A stretch of 64,000 nt of DNA from Hericium rajendrae (taxonomy: Eukaryota; Basidiomycota; Agaricomycetes; Russulales; Hericiaceae): the NCBI GenBank assembly GCA_033439255.1, contig CM065878.1, positions 434,001 through 498,000 on the forward strand, given 5' to 3'. A model generated the notes under the pieces. It did not search any database. It was not told where the DNA came from and saw only the letters and a program-made list of their open reading frames with translations. Both the position numbers and the translations under genes were made by a program. Below are positions 31,993 to 43,016 of this stretch, piece by piece. Numbering within the stretch: position 1 is the first letter of the stretch; every line of letters begins with the position of its first letter.

Positions 31993-33425
31993 ATTATGAT
32001 TTCTTGGAATCATTTACTCTAACTAATTTCTCATATAAAGTGAGATTATAAGTTTGATTCTGCCAATTGCCATTCTTATAATTTTGGATATTTCTTAGAG
32101 ATGTTCAGTCTTTGAAATCTAACTAAATCATTGTTAGACTATATGCATATGAAAGTCAATGCTAGTCATATTAGGACCAGAAGTTCTTAGTATGAAAAAG
32201 TGCAAACTTGTTACAAGATAGTGGATAAATGTACCTCATAGTAAAGTCTGTATCTTTTTATTGATGTAAGTGAGTATGATGTATAATAATATAATGAGAG
32301 CAAATTTTACCTCCTCAGAACATTTGTTTTCATAACAATAGGTCCAGAAATGACTGAGATATGAGCAAATCACTTCAAAGATATCCTTGAGGAGAAGATT
32401 ATAGTGATTGCATTGTAGTGGAGCAATGAGTGGTGCTATTTACATGCTAAAAATATCGTTGGAAATCTGATTCATACCTTTCCAATGGCATATTATAAAA
32501 GACGATCGGATACGTATTGAGAAAACGCGGTAGCAATTACTAAAGGGTTGGTATTAGAGGTAGGGGCAAACTTGTTGAGGCCATATCTTTTTATTGACTC
32601 ATCCAATTGTAGTGTACCTAGCATTGTTGAAAAGGTATAATGGAGAGCTTTCTGACGCAATCAAGGGACCGATGATATCTCCAGTATTTAAGGAGATACA
32701 CTCGAATTATTACAAAACCTCCTATTTGACTATTTTCAAGATTTTACATAATCTGCAGCATGGGCAAAATGACATACTCCCATCCCATGACATCATGAAG
32801 GGGACGGGAGTACGTCATTTTGCCCGTGCTGCGGATTACATAAGCAATTTATAAGCAGAAAAAAATCGAAAAAATCATTCAAGTCTAGGGGCAAATCATC
32901 AAATCATCAGAGAATAGGCACATACTGAGTAGCGTAAAAAATCAGTAGAAATCGTGTTAATATTGCCATTGATAGTACTATTCAGAAACACTTGAGTTTA
33001 TGTTTATAGCTAGAGAATTGACAGAGATATAGCCAAATTACTGATTCAGACCCCTAGAAGGTAAAAATAAAATCAATCTAGACAACATACAACAGTTGAC
33101 AGACCTTCAAAGGCCACACTTATGTACTTCATAAATGTAAACACAATTTTTGAGAAGTCACGTGCAACAGCGAGCCTGACCAGGCTCACTGTTGCACATG
33201 ACCATTATTTTGTCATTAGTTCAACTCTTGCTGATAACAAAGTTTAAAAATAAGAGATAAGTGTAAAACAATATACTTTGAAGATGGAGATCTTTGCAGC
33301 ATTATAATACCAGTATATTCAATTCTCTATTATCTTATTAATTCTGTGAGAATAACACTACAAAGTGAGAACAATTCAAAAGGAATCGTATTGCCGTGCA
33401 GAGCATCGGCCCTCTTCCTCCAAGT
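31993..33425 (+). mobile_element. Element Y3 (1.43 kb)
   Basis: Runs from ATTATGATTTCTTGG to CTCTTCCTCCAAGT. It is the most diverged Y copy in its head, yet it keeps both hairpins (32,749-32,838 and 33,157-33,202) and an 86-codon frame (32,594-32,854). Many differences from Y2 are CG to TG or CA. Confidence 0.7.
32594..32854 (+). CDS. Conserved 86-codon frame of Y3, function unknown
   Basis: Starts MTHPIVVYLALLKRYNGELS, ends FARAADYISNL. Compared with Y2 it shows several amino-acid changes but no stop. See Y1 for the caution that the 3' third overlaps a hairpin. Confidence 0.3.
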   Translation: MTHPIVVYLALLKRYNGELSDAIKGPMISPVFKEIHSNYYKTSYLTIFKILHNLQHGQNDILPSHDIMKGTGVRHFARAADYISNL

Positions 33426-34170
33426 TCTAGCTAGCTTGGTCAATTCTCCACCAATTTACTCATTCTTACATGTTTCAGAATCTACTTATTCGTAGCTGTC
33501 CAGTCATATATCATACATCTAGATTGGTTCAAAACTCGCAGAATGCAAAGCACTGCTTTGTTTTCCCCCCTAAAATGTTTGAATCCTAGCTAAACTGGTC
33601 AGTTCTCTGCCAATTCACTTGTTCTTAAATTCATCTAGGTCTATTAGAAAGCTGGTATCCAACACAATTTACTGCTTACAAAAAGACAGAGCCAGCAAAA
33701 AGATATACAGCAAACAAAGTTAGATACTGTTTATTAAGATGTACATTATGTGACCTACCTCTTAACACTCATCAGAGTTTGCAGGTTCAACTCCAGGTCT
33801 GGCCAGACTTTTGTTTACACTAGATTTAATGTAATTTGATCAGTTCTTGACAGATTCACTCGTTCTCAAGTGAAATCTACTCATTATTTTTTTCCAGCCA
33901 TATTTTATGTATTATGATCTATGCAAAACTCACAGAACACAAACCATTCCTGTATTTCCCCCTGTAGTATACTTGATCTATAGCTAGCTCTGTCAGTTCT
34001 TGATTGATTCATTTGTTTTCAAATGTGTCAGAATCTACTCATTAATTGCTTTTCAGCCATATTTTATGTATTATGATTCATGCAGAACTTACACAACATG
34101 AACCATTTCTGTATTTTCTCCTCTAGTATGTTATATTCCTAGCTAGTTCAGTCAGTTCTTGACTCATTTA
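33426..34170 (+). repeat. ~160-bp units and B-box remnant
   Basis: A mosaic of four or five degenerate ~160-bp units. A head remnant (GAGTTTGCAGGTTCAACTCC) sits at about 33,775-33,805. Sequence at 33,645-33,760 matches the part of Z just beyond its units (19,655-19,760). Confidence 0.6.
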
Positions 34171-34339
34171 CTTGTTCTCAACTTTAATCAAGTGTATCAG
34201 AATGGTTCATGTGGCTGATGATTACATAAACAAAACTCGGTTTTCAGATGTACAGATCCTTATCAATCCTTATCATCTCTTTGCTCTTGCTCTCTTGCTC
34301 TTCACTCTGTCAGCTTCTACACCTCCAAACAATCTCACT

Positions 34340-35366
34340 ATGACTATTACTATTAATATTGACATCCCTATGCCATCTCTTCCACCAGAAGTCTGGACAA
34401 GAATCTGTGCAGATCCTGGTCTTCATGCACCTACTATGCGTCTTGTCTATAGCCAGGTCTGGAGGACCATCTGTCTGATGCCAAGTCATCTTCACATTGA
34501 AGAGCTTCAAGATTTGGTTCAATTTCTTGATCAGGTCAGTTCATTATGCTCTCTTAGAACTTGCAAATTTATTTTTTCTATCTAGGTCCAAACTCATTAC
34601 ACTATTCTCTCACCCTGCATCACTTTTATCCAAGGCCAACCCAGATATACATATGGCAACATACAGACCATTGTTTTTCATGGTGGTTTTTTTTCTGATG
34701 AGTACCAGGAGATCAAGATGCAGCTATTGCCATTAGCTCAAGCCACATTTGCCTTGCTATCCACTCTATCCTATTTTTCCATTCGTCAGGATGAGCTGGG
34801 CTGTGGGAACATTCAGATAGTTGAAGAGATGTGTAGAGAATTGAATAGAAGGCCTATCACTGTCTGTATCATTAATGTGTAGGATGAGGATCCTGATTTA
34901 AGTCTTATTCATTCTGATGTTGATATTTTGGAATCCTAATTGTATATTAGGACAGATTTCATCAAGACAACCCATGGAATGATGAGGATTGGACATCTGT
35001 CATGTTGCTATTTGGCAACATCAAAACACTAGTCCTTTCCACTTATTGGCTTTTCTCTCATTGGCCTGAAGGCATGGCTCTGCCTTTGCAAGATCAAGAA
35101 TGGGATGATGAAGAACTAGAAGTGTATACAAAAGCTATGGAGGCAAACATGGTATCTTCTATGGCACTCAGTCTTTCAACAGTAGAATATTTTCAGCTTA
35201 GACAAGGAGGTGGATCTGGATATGAGTATAGTATGGTCATCCACGTAAGCAGTCTACAGGATCTCATACCACATGGAAGCCAAAAGAGAATGGCGAGTGG
35301 GACCAAACTGACTGCTGGTCTTATGCAGAGTTTGATAAATTTTATGATCACCTTGATTACTACTAA
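34340..35366 (+). pseudogene. F-box-like gene 1, probably decayed
   Basis: The start ATG gives MTITINIDIPMPSLPPEVWT; LPPEVWTRICADPG and a following YSQVWRTICL fit an F-box-like N-terminus, the usual Skp1-binding module of SCF ubiquitin ligases. Exon 1 is 34,340-34,534 and intron 1 (51 nt) is GTCAGT..TCTAG. Exon 2 (VQTHYTILSPCITFIQG..) runs in frame to about 34,875. A second intron with GTGTAG..TATTAG is needed to reach exon 3 (DRFHQDNPWNDEDWTS..). Near 35,245 a frame change is required to reach a plausible C-terminus (EFDKFYDHLDYY, stop at 35,366). The paralogue at 35,977 has the same exon plan. No target can be inferred. Confidence 0.55.
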
Positions 35367-35976
35367 TGATTATAACTTCTATCACTATAACAATTTTGTT
35401 TTACTCTTTGTTATGAAAATTGCCTTTTAGACTAGATCAAGGTGTTGCTCAAATGCTGAGTCGGTAGAGGTAGGATGACACTGTTCACTCATTCTGTACC
35501 TCTGTATACTGTGCATCAGTGACCATGATGAGTCCTTGAGCTGGCAACACAGGTCAGATGCATTTTGCTTGTGCATTTGTGATGTTGCAGTGATGGATGT
35601 CATTGCGTGTGTTTTGGTGATTGCTGGCTCAAGAACAAGTGAGGTGTCGATGGTGAGCACCGTGTGAGGGATGCTGCATGAGACACATGAGTCGCATCTG
35701 CCTTGTGGCTAATGCGCAATAGCTGTGGAGCTTGTGCAAGTTCTCTTGCATCACATGCAGATGTCATGTTGACTGAGGCTGCAGGTGTGTTGAGTGGACA
35801 TACTGGGTCTGTAGTAGCAGATGAAGCTGCTGCTGCTGCTGCTGCTCAGTGTATAACTAAGTGCTTCTTGCCTGTATTGTTGGCTTTGTTGTCTATATTA
35901 TATAAGCAACACTCATTTTAGAAGGCACAATTCCTTATCAACTTTGATCACCTCCACTTACTCTGAGACTTCTACA
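35367..35976. other. TG-rich spacer with CTG repeat and TATA
   Basis: 35,430-35,870 is TG-rich with no credible gene. A GCTGCTGCTGCTGCTGCT run lies at about 35,826-35,850. TATATAAG at about 35,898 lies ~80 bp before the ATG of F-box gene 2 and may be its promoter. Confidence 0.4.
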
Positions 35977-37078
35977 ATGTCAAACTTATCTTCAACTTGT
36001 GAGTAGACCATATTACTCCATTATTACCATCTATCACATCTATTCTTATGGCTCTTAATAAAGACTTGCACCATATATATGTGTCTGCAAAAGTTACCAG
36101 TGGAGTTGTGGGCAATGATCTTCACTGATGAAGATCTCAACCCTTCTGATATGCTACATTAGTGCAATTGGTGAGCTCAGAGAATTGTCAATAATGGTCA
36201 TTTGATATCTCTAATATATATATCATAGGCAGAGGAAGTACAGACACATTGCAATATTCTGTCTGGACTCTTTACAAGAACTGGAGCACCCATGACCTTT
36301 GCCAACATTACCACTCTACAATTCCTCAACTATGTTGAGGATGATGACTTTACAATGGCACCAACCCTCTTTTCTCAGCTCTCCTCTTTTATCTGTATTG
36401 AATTTATCGGCAATTCATGATTGACTGATGATATTCGTCGGATCGGAAGTTGGTGCAAAGATATAAAGGATAGACCTATGACTGTAAGAATTTTTTGTTT
36501 AGGAGATTATGTAAGTATTGCAAGTTTATACTAAATATTGATTCTATTGCTCAAATAAATAACAGACATGGATGGTGGACCAAAATTATCCATGGGATGA
36601 TGAGGAATGGGCATCTTCTATAAAACTCATCAGCAATATTCAAAGACTAGTCCTCCATATAGAGTGGATGATTTTCAGTTGGAAAACAGAAAGAGAGATG
36701 TGGACATCCAATGCTGAAGAGGAAGAGGGTCAAGATATTGATCAAGAACTAGAACCCTTTGATCCTGACAAATATGTTCTTTCATCTCCTGCTCTGGTTT
36801 TCAATTCTGATATCACTTCAAAAGGTCTTGCTGATGAAGGTATTGACCTCTACAAGATGGAGTCAGATATTGTCCATAAAACAGTTGCAGTTCTTCCCAA
36901 CATACACATTATTTACCTTGCACATGGACGTAGTTTTTGTTACACAGAGCACTGGTACTGGGGTGATAGAACAACTCTCACATCTTGGGGATCATATGGT
37001 ACATGAACATTTGATAGCATAGAACAAAAGTGGACAAGGAGACCAATGACAGAAGAGAAGGCAAAGTGGTTGGAGTAG
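35977..37078 (+). pseudogene. F-box-like gene 2, decayed paralogue
   Basis: The F-box-like KLPVELWAMIFTDEDLNPSD is followed by an in-frame stop, an intron ending ATCATAG, AEEVQTHCNILSGLFTRTG, another stop, then RPMTVRIFCLGDY, an intron and MVDQNYPWDDEEWASSIKLI. The PWxDEEW block matches exon 3 of gene 1. The last part (CYTEHWYWGDRTT..) meets a stop before a likely C-terminus at 37,078. At least three stops in frame make this a relic of a tandem duplicate. Confidence 0.6.
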
Positions 37079-37463
37079 AATAAATGTATTGTAAAAAATT
37101 CAGGCATCATTTTTTGATATGACAAAGTACAAAAACCATTCATCCTGCTCTTTCTCTGCTCTCTTCTTTTGAGCTGCTTCAGAAGGGTAGACAAGACTTA
37201 TGAACAAGGCAATCAAGCATGATATTGTCTTGTGCATGCAATAGGCTATGGTGACATATCCATCATATCTGATATTAGAGATCTTGTACAAATAGTTTAT
37301 TATGCTTATATCTTACCAAGATTACTCATTATTCATTTTGTCCTAGAGCTTTTGCAAGATAAGGGGAGAGACCGTAGCTATGCTTTTTAACATGTTCATC
37401 ATCAATTACTTCTGTTTACAGTGATCCAGTCAGTTTGAATAATGATCAACTTCATGCAAAATA
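37079..37463. other. Intergenic, no gene seen
   Basis: Lies between convergent F-box-like genes 2 and 3. Likely holds both 3' ends. Confidence 0.4.
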
Positions 37464-38342
37464 TCACTCACTTCTGCAATAGTAGCCTCCAGAAAATTTC
37501 CAAGTAAGAGTCTTTGCATCTTTGTAAATTTTGTTCTCTGTCTTGTTGGCTTTGTCAAAACAAAAGCTCAGACAAGCAGAGTCTGCAAAGCTTCGTCGGC
37601 TATATCCACAATACCAGGGCTTGTCTTGAAGTTCTTCTGAATGAGGATGCATAACCTGCAATTCATCTGCCTCGAAAGAACAAGTCTTGAACCCTCTGTT
37701 GTTGTACTTCTCTCTACACTTCTTGACTGTATCTGCATGCCATGTATTTCTCAAAAATTCTGTCCTCATGCATCCAAACCCACTAAGTGTCCAGTTGGGA
37801 TATGAGATTGAAAACTTATCTGCACTGAAGTAGTTCATGACAATGATGCTCCAGAAATTGTGAATGGGAAGGAAAGGGTGTAGGACAGATTCACAGACCA
37901 CCAAATCAATGAAGGTCTTACGTTGAGGATGGTAGAGTTTGTAAACTCTAATGATGTAGTGGATGTAGCCATGTGGATTTATATAATGCAGGATTTCATA
38001 TCCTTCTTGGGTCTGCAGATACTCCAGCATATTTTTAACTGCTGAAAATGAGCAGTAGAGATCCATATTACCAGGGGTCCAGTATGGAAGGTTGGTGGCA
38101 TGAAGGATGAGAAATAGAATGATGGATCCAGAAACTACACTGTTACTGTTTCTCAGCATAGCTCTAAAGGCATCTGGATTGCATAGATAAGTTGAAAGGG
38201 TGGATCACCATAGGTGAAGGATGAACACATTGATTATAGCCTTCCAGTACCAAGATGTGGCTCTCAGCATGGATAAAGTTTGAAAACAAGAGCAGTAGAG
38301 AATGTGATATTGAAGGTCTTTTGACAGAGTTTGAAGTGACAT
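37464..38342 (-). pseudogene. F-box-like gene 3 with one in-frame stop
   Basis: From ATG 38,342 it reads MSLQTLSKDLQYHILYCSCF, an F-box-like start (LSKDLQYHIL). A TGA at about 38,204 follows INVFILHLW. The same frame then continues for more than 230 codons to 37,464: FLILHATNLPYWTPGNMDLY, FGCMRTEFLRNTWHADTV, YNNRGFKTCSFEADELQ, PWYCGYSRRSFADSACLSF and a Cys-containing tail (GGYYCRSE). I believe this long C-terminal region occurs in an Agaricomycete-specific F-box-like family of unknown role, but cannot name it. Apart from the stop the gene looks whole and intronless, so the stop may be recent or an error. Confidence 0.55.
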
Positions 38343-38396
38343 GACAGTCAAAAGATTAGGATCAAATGAGTGAATGTGTATAGAGATATAGCACAA

Positions 38397-38663
38397 ACAA
38401 GTGATGATCTGATTGCAGATGTTGAAGTATTGTGGTATAGGAGTCTATCTTAACTGGTGCCAACTTTGAAAGTAAGCATAACAGAGCTGGTGCTCTATCA
38501 TATTTTAGTGATGATTGGAACCAATGTTATGCTTCATTTATTGTGATAAAAGTTCTTGGTCAATAATGTAGAAAAATACTAGTAGAGTGACAAGCAAAGA
38601 CAAGGTTACATAACTAAACATCTACAACTGTGCAGTTATCTAGGTAATAGTACATAACAATTG
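38397..38663. other. Intergenic, no gene seen
   Basis: Between F-box-like gene 3 and the 3' end of the JmjC-like gene. No feature recognised. Confidence 0.4.
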
Positions 38664-38874
38664 TCAATTCAGCATCCTTTGACATTTATTTTTTAGCCTT
38701 TTGCTAGATCTGGTCTCACAACCCTCCTTCTCTTCCTCCTCTACCTCTTCTTTCTCATACTCATCAGTGTCCTCATTAGCATCCTCATCAGTATTGTTAT
38801 GGAACCCCTGAGGGTTTCTCATTACTACATCCTTCCCAACTCTCTTTCTTTTTTTTGTAAACACTATATTCCTC
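38664..38874 (-). pseudogene. JmjC-like gene, 3'-terminal part
   Basis: The frame reads RNIVFTKKRKRVGKDVV, then an acidic run (NEDTDEYEKEEVEEEEKEG) and a basic end (SSKRLKNKCQRMLN). Basic and acidic clusters fit a nuclear protein tail. It abuts the end of Y2 and joins, without change of strand, to the coding sequence ending at 40,369 on the other side. I infer it is the last exon of that gene, cut off by Y2. Confidence 0.55.
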
Positions 38875-39534
38875 ATTACGATTCCTTAGAATCATTTACT
38901 CTAACCCGCTTTTCAACTCAAAAAAGATGACACCCAGCCAATGTAATGCCTTTTATAGTAATAATTTCTCACATCTTAAAGTAAGGTTGTAGGTTCGATT
39001 CTGACAATTGTCATTTTTGTGATTTTAAATGTTTCTTAGAAATATCAGTCTACTAAATCAAATTCAATTAGTGTGAAACTATATGCATATGTAAATTAAT
39101 GCTAGTCTTATTAGAACTGAAAGGTTTTAGTATAAGAAAGTGCAAACTTGTTAAGATAACAGATAAACATATTTAATAGGATATTCTGCACCTTGTCATT
39201 GATGTAAGTCAGTGTGATTTATGATAATATGATCAAAGCAGATTTTACCTAGTCAGAACATTTTTTTTCATGAGAATAGGTTCAAAAATGACTGAGATAT
39301 GAGTCAATTACTTTAAAAGATACCTTTGAGGAGAAGATCATAGTGATTGCATCGTAACGGCGCAACAAGTGGTGATATTTACACGCTAAAGATACCGTTG
39401 GACAGATCTGATTCATACCTTTCCAACGGTATATCGTACAAGACGATCGGGTAAGTATTGAGAAACCGCGGTAGCGATTACTGAAGGGTTGGTATTAGAG
39501 GTAGAGGCAAACTTGTTGAGGCCATATCTTTTTA

Positions 39535-39795
39535 TTGACTCATCCAATTGTAGTGTACCTGGTGTCATTGAAAAGGCATAATAGAGATCTTTCTGACGCA
39601 ATCAAGGGACCGGTAATATCTCCAGTCTTTAAGGAGGTACACTCAAATTATCACAAAACCTCCTATTTGACTATTTTCAAGGTTTTACATAATCCGCAGC
39701 ACGGGCAAAATGACATACTCCCATCCCATGACATCATGAGGGGGACGGGAGTACGTCATTTTGCCCGTGCTGCGGATTACATAAGCAATTTATAA
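39535..39795 (+). CDS. Conserved 86-codon frame of Y2, function unknown
   Basis: Starts MTHPIVVYLVSLKRHNRDLS, contains YHKTSYLTIFKVLHNPQ, ends FARAADYISNL. It is the reference copy for the frames in Y1 and Y3. No family recognised; it may not be translated. Confidence 0.3.
   Translation: MTHPIVVYLVSLKRHNRDLSDAIKGPVISPVFKEVHSNYHKTSYLTIFKVLHNPQHGQNDILPSHDIMRGTGVRHFARAADYISNL
39690..39779. repeat. 38-bp-stem hairpin in Y2
   Basis: Arms 39,690-39,727 and 39,742-39,779 with the same two C/T asymmetries as in Y1. Confidence 0.85.
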
Positions 39796-40099
39796 GCAGG
39801 AAAAAATCGAAAAAATCATTCAAGTCTAGGGGCAAATCATCAAATCATCTGAGAATAGGCACATACTGAGTGGTGTAAAAAATCAGTAGAAATCGTGTTA
39901 ATATGGCCATTGATAGTACTACTCAGAAACACTTGAGTTTATGTTTATAGCTAGAGAATTGACAGAGATATAGCCAAATTACTAATTTAGACCCCCCTAG
40001 AAGGCAAAAATAAAATCAATCTAGGCAACATACAACAGTTGACAGACTTTCAAAGGCCACACTTATGTACTTCTTAAATGTAAACACAATTTTTGAGAA

Positions 40100-40145
40100 G
40101 TCACATGCAACAGCAAGCCTGACCGGGCTCGCTGTTGCACGTGAC
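40100..40145. repeat. 20-bp-stem hairpin in Y2
   Basis: GTCACATGCAACAGCAAGCC pairs with 40,126-40,145; two C/T differences. Confidence 0.85.
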
Positions 40146-40368
40146 CATCATTTTGTCATTAGTTCAACTCTTGCTGGTAACAAAGTTTAAAAATAAGAGA
40201 TAAGTGTAAAACAATATACTTTGAAGATGGAGATCTTTGCAGCATTACAATACCAGTATATTCAATTCTCTATTATCTTATTAATTCTGTGAGAATAACA
40301 CTACAAAGTGAGAACAATTCAAAAGGAATCGTATTGCCGTGCAGAGCATCGGCCCTCTTCCCCCAAGT

Positions 40369-42748
40369 CAGAGATATAGCAGTTTCGATCTTGACAGGAA
40401 CCCAATCTTGAGGGATAACCCAGGTCTTGTCCTCATCTAAAGGAAGAACCATGCTCAGAACAGGTTCTGGGTCATCATCTATCCACCATATATCCAATAA
40501 ATTCAAAAGATGTTCTCCTCTCCAGAAATGCTTGAGATCTGTTTTGAGATTGATGAATAAGTGATCTGTGGACATTCTGCTGGGAGCATCTTCAGAATCT
40601 GCAGAAGCAGCCATGTCGTCCAAGCTTTGGCTATAAGTAATGTACAATTTGGCAAAGTGCAGAGTGGCCATTTTGAAGAATAGAACTGGGTTCTCTTTAT
40701 AAGAAGGAGGATGACCTGTGGCAAGATAGTGATCAAAAAGCTGGGTAAGAGATACCCTGTTGTGAATCCTGAGTATTTCTGCCTTGAATTCATCATTCTC
40801 TTTTCCATTCCCAAATGAAAGAGTTCTGAAAAAAACCACTGCATTTGCTATAGCCAAAAATAGCTCCATGCCAGCTTTGGTGTTCAGATCAGGTATTTTA
40901 GCTATCAAAAAAAAATAAGATACAAAATTAGGTTTTCTGAGTTATAGACCATCAACCATGTACTGACCTGCCATAATAGGGACATCTCTATCTTCATGGC
41001 ATATGATTGAAGCCCACCAAGAGGCAAAGTTTGCAAGGATAGGACAAACAGCAGGGTGAGATGTGTTGGTCAAGAAATGACCAGCGATCTGAGAATGGAC
41101 CTGCCCATAGAAACTGCGAGCTAGGGTCTGTTGGGCATAAAAATGTTTGCCAAAAACCATTGTGTTAGACATTCCATACACCCAATAGAATGTGCCTGGC
41201 TGTTGTATTCTAATACAATCTCAGTTATTACAATATATGACATTGACAAACCACTTACAAAACCACAGTAGGATCGAGTACTACTGCCTCAGCCCAATAG
41301 TTGTCTAAATCAATGTTCCTGACATCGATGTCATGATAAATGTCAATACGACTCAAATCATGGTCTGCAGAATCCTTGGGTGTTAGTAAGACCCAGAGCT
41401 TTGATCCAACTAAAGGTCTAGAAATGGTTCCAAGACTGTCGGTGTCCTGATGAACATCAGAGATAGAGTGCACTGTAGCCATTGTTGCCCAAAAGAGATC
41501 AGACACAGGACATGATTGATAATCAAGTCCAAACACTGCCTCCATGTGAAGCATGACTTGTTCATGTGTTCCAATACCCCTATACAAATGACAACACAAT
41601 TAGTATCTATATGCCAATAAAATAGATGCTACTTTGCCTGAAATTAGGGATCTCTGTCAAATCATTTCTACAAGGATTTGTCAAGCCATTGATGATTTTG
41701 TTCTTGTACCACAGCTCATCTTCATCCAACCAGTCTGTCTTAACATGTGCAAGACCTGCTTTTAAAATGTCTAGACGAGTTCCAGGTATGAGTTGAGCAT
41801 CCACATTGTCAGAACTTCGGTATGCCATGTCTGATATCAAATTTATAAATCAAACCATATATTTAAAAAAATAAAGTGCAGTACCTTGGAGATCAGTTAT
41901 TTCATGCAAGTCGCCAAGCTTGCTCATAGACTCCAAGTTCCAATTCCAAGGCTCATTGCTCTCCTGCTCAGTAATTAAAATGTGTCGCTTAAAAAAGATG
42001 TCTTGAATAGTTTCAGCATCCAAGACAACAAAATCTTGTCACCTGCAGATATAGATTGAGGACCTCATATGAGACTCTTGAGGGTCAACTCTTTGGTCAT
42101 GAGAGCAAGACAAGCTCATGCAAGGAAGACCATCGATCAAAGATGCTTCCAAAGCTCTTTGCAACTTCTGACCGAATTCAAGTTGAAAGTGGTCCTGTAA
42201 AAAGTTATCAACATGCTTTGCATGATCAACATGCTCGATGAATGCTCACTTCTCCAGTCATGATTAAGGGTCGATATAGCACCATAATCTTTTCATTGCT
42301 AACAGGGTTATATGCTGGCATTAAAATTTCTGTTTCCTCCAACTAACACATACTTATGAACCATCACCATTTAACAACAATACCAAAAGTAACTTACCTT
42401 GGCAGATTTATGATCCAGCATGGAGGAGCATTGCTATTGGTCATAGAATTATGAGTAAATCATGAATAATCAAACAAATCCACTCACATAGTCTTTTAGT
42501 TAATGGAGATTCCGATAGGTGGTCATAGCACTTAGATATTTAGGGTCTTTGCCCACCTTCACTATCATTCGGTTGGGATACCTTCTCCATTCTTCATCCA
42601 CAGCATGAGACTCTGGCTCAGTAGTCTTCTTTTCTTCTGCAGTGCTAGTTGATGCCTTGGTGCCAGTAGTACTAGTAGTTTCATTTTTACTTGTAGATGC
42701 TGTTGTACCTGTACTCTTGCTGCCAGATTTTTTAGTGGTAGTAGACTT
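40369..42748 (-). pseudogene. JmjC-like gene, central part with JmjC domain
   Basis: Exons read from 42,748 down: a Ser/Thr/Lys-rich stretch; VDEEWRRYPNRMIVKVGKDP; NPVSNEKIMVLYRPLIMTGE; DHFQLEFGQKLQRALEASL; DAETIQDIFFKRHILITEQE; WNWNLESMSKLGDLHEITDL; MAYRSSDNVDAQLIPGTRLD; WLDEDELWYKNKIINGLTNP; the cupin core with DVHQDTDSLGTISRPLVGSK; PGTFYWVYGMSNTMVFGKHF; and ANFASWW. Introns of ~50-75 nt show GT..AG, one apparently GC..AG near 41,630. The HxD iron-binding pair is present (HQD), but the expected distal His near PGTFYWV is not obvious. A stop near 42,496 (YRNLH*) suggests decay. JmjC proteins are Fe/2-oxoglutarate oxygenases, often histone demethylases; activity here is doubtful. Confidence 0.65.
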
Positions 42749-43004
42749 TGTTGAGAGTAGTACGATAGTCAGACTGCCACTCGTATAGCACGTTTTCCCT
42801 TTTTGGACTTTCCCGAATCGTACTGTACTTGCCCATACTGTGTGTTTGTAGCACCTCAGTGTTTTCTCTTCCTGCGCTGAGGTGAGTATCTTTTGTATCT
42901 CGTTCCCATTCTATTTAGCTCATTCACTACCTTAGTTCATTCCGTAACAGGTAGATATACTAATATAGTGTTTTCTCTTCCTGCGCTGAGTTCATTCTGT
43001 AACA
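42749..43004 (+). repeat. 5' LTR of the Copia element
   Basis: 256 bp, TGTTGAGAGTAG to CTGTAACA. It contains internal repeats: TTTTCTCTTCCTGCGCTGAG and a GTTCATTCyGTAACA word each occur twice. Confidence 0.93.
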
Positions 43005-43016
43005 GGTTATGGGCCC
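43005..43016 (+). other. Primer-binding site, initiator-tRNA-Met anticodon type
   Basis: GGTTATGGGCCC directly follows the 5' LTR. It is complementary to GGGCCCAUAACC in the anticodon stem-loop of eukaryotic initiator tRNA-Met, not to a tRNA 3' end. Drosophila copia is known to prime from a half-molecule of initiator tRNA-Met, and this fits that mode. Confidence 0.7.

Larger units (their letters stand above)
38875..40368 (+). mobile_element. Element Y2 (1.49 kb)
   Basis: Ends ATTACGATTCCTTAG and CTCTTCCCCCAAGT. Best-preserved Y copy: tRNA-like head with GGTTCGATTCT, 86-codon frame, 38-bp hairpin (39,690-39,779) and 20-bp hairpin (40,100-40,145). Inserted in the last coding part of the JmjC-like gene, opposite to its transcription. 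No clear target-site duplication. Confidence 0.75.
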
